Of a stretch of DNA of 64,000 bases, positions 60,636 through 64,000 are shown piece by piece. Location: contig NZ_JARLTC010000019.1 in NCBI RefSeq assembly GCF_029382225.1, positions 124,001 through 188,000 of the forward strand, written 5' to 3'. The notes beneath the pieces were generated by a model. It did no database searches. It saw only the letters and a list, made by a program, of their open reading frames with translations, and was not told where the DNA came from. Position 1 is the stretch's first letter, and every line of letters starts with the position of its first letter. Both the position numbers and the translations under genes were made by a program. The stretch is from Spongiactinospora sp. TRM90649 (GTDB taxonomy: Bacteria; Actinomycetota; Actinomycetes; Streptosporangiales; Streptosporangiaceae).

Positions 60636-63134
60636 CCCGCCGTCCCCTCGGGGGAGGGGACGGTGCCCCGCGCCGAGGCAGACGAACCCGCGCACGCCGG
60701 TGGCGGCCGAGGCGGCGGTCAGCGCCGCCGCCGGAGGCCGGCCGGCGGCCAGCAGGTCGTGCAGCGCCGCCATCAGCGCGAGCGCCTGGTCGTCGCGCAC
60801 CGGCGTGGTCCCGGCGATCACGCAGGCCGTGCCCCGCTCCAGCAGCGCCCCGGCCAGGCCCAGCGGACGCCCGTCGGTCGGCGTGCGGGCCATGCCGCCG
60901 TCGCAGGCCGACAGCACCGCCAGCGTGGGCGGCCTGCCCAGGCCCAGCAGGTCGTAGGCCATCAGCGGCCCGTCGTCGAGCAGCAGACTGGACATCAGCG
61001 GGCTGTGCGCGTGGAAGGTGCCGTGCGCGGCCAGGTGGGCCACGGCCGCCCCATCGAGCGCGGCGAGCACCTCCGGCGCGCGGGCGGGCACCCGTCGTGC
61101 GCCGGAATGCCTGGCCACGACGGCGTCGGCCTCCACCCGCGCGTGCGCGAGCCCCGGCCCGGCCACGGCCACGACGCCCGAGGGGGCGGCCGACGCCGCC
61201 GCGCGGTCGTGCGCGAGCCAGGCGGCGGCGCTCTCGGCCACGCACACCGGCCGGTCGGCCAGGGAGGGCAGCACCGGCCAGGGCAGGGCGTGCAGCGGGC
61301 CGGGCGGCACCACGATGAGCGGGCCCGGCGGCAGGTGACCGGCCAGCGGGTGGAGCAGTTCCGCGTCGACGGCGGCGGCCTCGGCGAGCACCGGTTCGTC
61401 GTCGGAGATCGACTCCGGGCCGTCGCGGAGGGCGGCGCGGCGCAGGGCGTAACGCAGGCGGATCGCGGCCTCGACGGCGGCCCGGCCGTCGCCGAGCGGG
61501 TGGAGGGCGATCTCGTCGCCGGTCATCACCACGGCGGCCAGGCGGTCACCGTGGCCCAGATACTCGACCAGCACCCCCTCGCCCAGTGCGGTCTCGCCCA
61601 GGGCGGCCCGCAGCTCGGCGAGGTCGGGGGAGTCGGGGCGCCCGGTGCGGGCCACCGCCCGCCAGCGTTCCGCCCAGGTCAGCGCGGTACGGCCGCGCCC
61701 GGTTCCGATCGCGACCGACAGGCCGAAGGCCGCCAGCCGCTCGCCCGCCTTGACCGCGTGGGCGCGGGTCACCGGCTCGCCCACCAGCGCCGCCGACGCC
61801 CCCACGTGCGCCAGCCCCCTGGCCGCCGCCCGCAGCGCGCCCTCGTGGTCGCCGCGCAGCGCCCGCGCCATCGCGACGGCGTGCTGCCTCGTCGTGGCGC
61901 CCGAGGCCGCGCGGGAGAGCCGCCGCAGCAGGCGCTCGGCCGTCCGCGCTCGGCCCAGCTCGATCGCGACCTCCGCCGCGCACAGGCGCAGGTCGTCGGC
62001 GGCGCCGGGCCAGGGCACGACGGACAGCTCCCCGGCGCAGGCCACCATGGCGGAGAGCCGGGGCGCGTCCGGGCGCGAGGCGGCCAGGCCCGCCCGCAGC
62101 ATCACGTCGTCGGCCAGCGGCAGGAAGCCCGCGCGCCCCTGGGCGGCCAGCTCGGCGCGGGCGCGTCCGGCCGTGACCGCCGCCTGGTGGGCCGCCCCGG
62201 TGCGCAGTTCGAGCTGGGCGAGCAGCAGCCGTGCCTCGGCGAGCGCCCCGAGCGCCCCTGCGGACTCCAGTTCCGGCACGGCCATGTCGAGCAGCGCCCG
62301 CGCCTCGCCCGGCAGGTGGGCCGCCACCAGCGCGTCGGCGAGGTCGCAGCGCATCGTGGCCAGCCGCTCGGGGTAGGCGGCGAGCGCCTTCTCGGCCGCG
62401 CGGTAACGCGCGAAGGCCCCGGAGATGTCGCCCCGCCGCGCGGCCACGAACGGCAGGTTCGCCCTGGCCAGCGCGGTCAGGTGGCCGAGCCCGCCGCCCT
62501 CGGCCAGGGCCAGGCAGTGGCGCAGGTCGGCCTCCGCCCGATCGTGGTCGCCCAGGTAGGCGGCGGCGATGCCCCGGTTGAGCAGCGCCCCGGCGAGGAA
62601 CCTTACGTGGTCGAGGACGCTCAGCTCGTCGGCGCCTCCACCGGCCACCAGTGGCGTCAGCACCCGCACCGCGTGGTCGAAACGGGCCAGCGCCTCGCGG
62701 AGCCGGCCCAGGCGGCAGAGCGCCACCGCGCGCTGGGAGTCGAGCTTGGCGCGCTCGACCCGGCACAGGTACGGCTCGGCGGCGTCGGCCACCCGCAGCG
62801 CCTCCGCCGGACTGCCCAGCTCGGTGAGCACCGTGACCAGCGACATCCGCGCCTGCGCGGCGCGCTGCGGCGGGGCCGTGGTGCCCTCGGCGACGGCCCT
62901 GCGCAGCTCCTCACCGGCGAGCGGGAGATCGCCCAGCTCGCGGGCGGCGAGCGCGAGCGCCCGCCTGGCCACCACCCGCGCCTCCAGGTCTCCGGCGCGT
63001 TCGGCCTCGGCCAGCACGTCGCGAGCCCGCTGCCAGCCCCGGGCGGGATCGACCGCGCTGAACAGGACGGCGTGCCGCGCGGCGGCGAGCGCGCCGTCCG
63101 GCCGGGTTTTCGGCACGGGGGAGAGGATCGGCAT
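60606..63134 (-). CDS. TPR - CHAT domain protein (caspase-like protease)
   Basis: The 842-residue protein has a long array of TPR-like helical repeats (about 25-500) and a C-terminal CHAT domain. The catalytic dyad is intact: His704 in HLAAHGTFHAHSPL and Cys744 in VLSACDGG. Further CHAT marks are VVPPGPLHALPWPVL and GLAGALLERGTACVIAG. CHAT proteins are caspase-like peptidases acting in conflict or death systems, with TPRs as sensor or partner-binding parts. It follows a sigma-factor and a 152-residue gene on the same strand and is the last of the set. The ATG at 63134 has AGGAG 8 nt upstream. The target is unknown; cleavage of the sigma factor or its partner is a plausible guess. Confidence 0.93.
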   Translation of the reverse strand: MPILSPVPKTRPDGALAAARHAVLFSAVDPARGWQRARDVLAEAERAGDLEARVVARRALALAARELGDLPLAGEELRRAVAEGTTAPPQRAAQARMSLVTVLTELGSPAEALRVADAAEPYLCRVERAKLDSQRAVALCRLGRLREALARFDHAVRVLTPLVAGGGADELSVLDHVRFLAGALLNRGIAAAYLGDHDRAEADLRHCLALAEGGGLGHLTALARANLPFVAARRGDISGAFARYRAAEKALAAYPERLATMRCDLADALVAAHLPGEARALLDMAVPELESAGALGALAEARLLLAQLELRTGAAHQAAVTAGRARAELAAQGRAGFLPLADDVMLRAGLAASRPDAPRLSAMVACAGELSVVPWPGAADDLRLCAAEVAIELGRARTAERLLRRLSRAASGATTRQHAVAMARALRGDHEGALRAAARGLAHVGASAALVGEPVTRAHAVKAGERLAAFGLSVAIGTGRGRTALTWAERWRAVARTGRPDSPDLAELRAALGETALGEGVLVEYLGHGDRLAAVVMTGDEIALHPLGDGRAAVEAAIRLRYALRRAALRDGPESISDDEPVLAEAAAVDAELLHPLAGHLPPGPLIVVPPGPLHALPWPVLPSLADRPVCVAESAAAWLAHDRAAASAAPSGVVAVAGPGLAHARVEADAVVARHSGARRVPARAPEVLAALDGAAVAHLAAHGTFHAHSPLMSSLLLDDGPLMAYDLLGLGRPPTLAVLSACDGGMARTPTDGRPLGLAGALLERGTACVIAGTTPVRDDQALALMAALHDLLAAGRPPAAALTAASAATGVRGFVCLGAGHRPLPRGDGGSAGGDGAVG

Positions 63135-63158
63135 GGGCGGAACTCCTGGGGCGGCTGG

Positions 63159-63617
63159 TCAGGGACGCAGGCGGGTCCAGCGGGTGGCGACGGGCGGGCC
63201 GTCCGGGCGGTGGCAGACGACGCTGTACCAGCCGGGCGGCAGCCCGGAGGCGGCGAACTGGCCGGTGGCGGGCAGCGGGCGCGGATGGGTGTCGTGGAAG
63301 GTCCGGATCTCGACCCGGCCGCCGGGCCCGGGATGCGGCGTGACCCGCCCGGCCAGTTCGATGAGCCCGCCGCAGGCGGCGACCTCCAGGTCGACCACGA
63401 GGCCGTCGGCCGCGAACCGGTAGCGCAGGGCCTGGCCGTCGGCCGGCGGCGCGGAGCGCGCCCCAGAGCCCGGGGGAACGGGGACCCGCCGCGCGGTGAC
63501 GGCGCCCGCCACGCGCAGCCGGTAGACCTCGCGGGCCGAGCGTGACACGTGGCCGGGCACCGGATCGCGGGCGGCGGCCAGGTGCAGCGCGGCGAGGGTG
63601 GCCTCGTCGTCGGTCAT
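63159..63617 (-). CDS. Conserved hypothetical protein between sigma factor and CHAT gene, 152 residues
   Basis: The ATG at 63617 has GGGGGAG upstream and overlaps the sigma stop (ATGA). The N-terminal half is helical (DDEATLAALHLAAARDPVP, SRSAREVYRLRVA). The C-terminal half is a small beta-domain (RYRFAADGLVVDLEVAACGG in part, IELAGRVTPHPGPGG, GQFAASGLPPGWYSVVCHR) that looks like a beta-sandwich with carboxypeptidase-regulatory or transthyretin-like features. No membrane helix is present. The place after a sigma factor suggests an anti-sigma-like or adaptor role, not shown by motifs. The CHAT gene follows after 24 bp. Confidence 0.8.
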   Translation of the reverse strand: MTDDEATLAALHLAAARDPVPGHVSRSAREVYRLRVAGAVTARRVPVPPGSGARSAPPADGQALRYRFAADGLVVDLEVAACGGLIELAGRVTPHPGPGGRVEIRTFHDTHPRPLPATGQFAASGLPPGWYSVVCHRPDGPPVATRWTRLRP

Positions 63618-64000
63618 CGGTCTCCCCCCTGGGCGGCGACCATGCGCCGCAGCCGCCGCAGGCACCGCCCCTTGGTGGGGCCGACGCTGCCCATGGGCAT
63701 GCCCAGGCGCGCGGCGATCCGCGCCGTGCCCGCGTCGGGCGTCGTCGCCATCAGCCGCAGCAGGCTGCGGCACGGCTCGGACATGGACTCCACGGCCAGC
63801 CACAGCCGCCCCGCCTCGTCGGCGTCGAGGACGGCGGCGGCGACATCGGCGGCGACGCCCGCGGAGCCCCGCGCGACCGGGTCGCCGGGGGCGCCCGGGG
63901 GATCGTCCAGGCCGGGATCGGCGCTGGGACACTCGTGGCGCCGCCTGCGGGCCAGCCGGACGGCCTCCCTGCGGGTCGTGGTGACCAGCCACACGCCCAC
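63614..64000 (-). CDS. ECF-type sigma factor, C-terminal part (cut by window end)
   Basis: The 128 visible residues begin in region 2.4 (VWLVTTTRREAVRLARRRR) and pass through an acidic linker. They end in region 4 (LRLMATTPDAGTARIAARLGMPMGSVGPTKGRCLRRLRRM, of which the HTH part is IAARLGMPMGSVGPTKGRC). The start lies beyond the window. Its stop overlaps the start of the next gene (ATGA). With the 152-residue protein and the CHAT protease it forms a coupled three-gene set. Confidence 0.88.
   Translation of the reverse strand: MGVWLVTTTRREAVRLARRRRHECPSADPGLDDPPGAPGDPVARGSAGVAADVAAAVLDADEAGRLWLAVESMSEPCRSLLRLMATTPDAGTARIAARLGMPMGSVGPTKGRCLRRLRRMVAAQGGDR

Overview
The window is high-GC DNA from a filamentous-type actinomycete. 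It has a principal sigma factor of the HrdB/SigA type followed by parE and parC, a DUF7455 zinc-ribbon gene, eukaryotic-like kinases, CHAT/TPR proteins, a DUF5998 gene next to an acetyltransferase/acyl-CoA synthetase fusion, and many GTG starts with overlapping stop/start codons. This fits Streptosporangiales (Streptosporangium/Nonomuraea-like) best. The placement is inferred from gene content and not from a marker comparison.

Layout. 1-4164: a kinase cut by the window edge, a transmembrane pseudokinase (NFG instead of DFG), and a decayed HSP90-like ATPase with four tandem winged-helix-like repeats that has lost its 5' end and is frameshifted. 4165-6336: a class A penicillin-binding protein with a probable leaderless promoter. 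6689-10320: a small secreted two-cysteine peptide, a heparinase II/III-family protein, and an ECF sigma factor with a CU044_5270-type membrane partner. 10521-15506: ROK and AraC regulators, DUF2000, DoxX and a DHA2 drug exporter. 15780-21990: a TPR-membrane-flavin-barrel fusion, a membrane-anchored double CbxX/CfxQ AAA+ ATPase, and an orphan family 5 solute-binding lipoprotein.

21987-33884 is a compact type II polyketide gene cluster. It has a ketoreductase, two ABM-fold monooxygenases, a two-component system, a dedicated acetyl-CoA carboxylase (fused accDA, accB, accC) for malonyl-CoA, an ACP, an aromatase/cyclase-cupin fusion, KS-alpha, and a KS-beta with Ala at the expected Gln. An AlkZ-like DNA glycosylase starts 9 nt after the KS-beta stop. 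The order ACP, cyclase, KS-alpha, KS-beta is not the canonical one. The glycosylase hints at a DNA-reactive aromatic product.

33862-38902 holds the 5-oxoprolinase genes pxpA, pxpB and pxpC, a 526-residue unknown, a probable three-helix-bundle protein and an HhH-GPD repair protein. 39208-53056 is core-genome: a PAS/GAF/PP2C phosphatase, rpoD, a gene-poor repeat-bearing gap, parE, carbonic anhydrase, a peroxiredoxin-like protein, parC and a GNAT. 53139-60635 has a RecQ helicase with a phosphoribosyltransferase-like tail, a PfkB kinase, a Pat-like GNAT/acyl-CoA synthetase, DUF5998 and a sulfurtransferase. 60606-64000 is a translationally coupled set: an ECF-type sigma factor (cut by the edge), a 152-residue unknown, and a TPR-CHAT protease-like protein. 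It is the best candidate here for a poorly described regulatory or conflict system.
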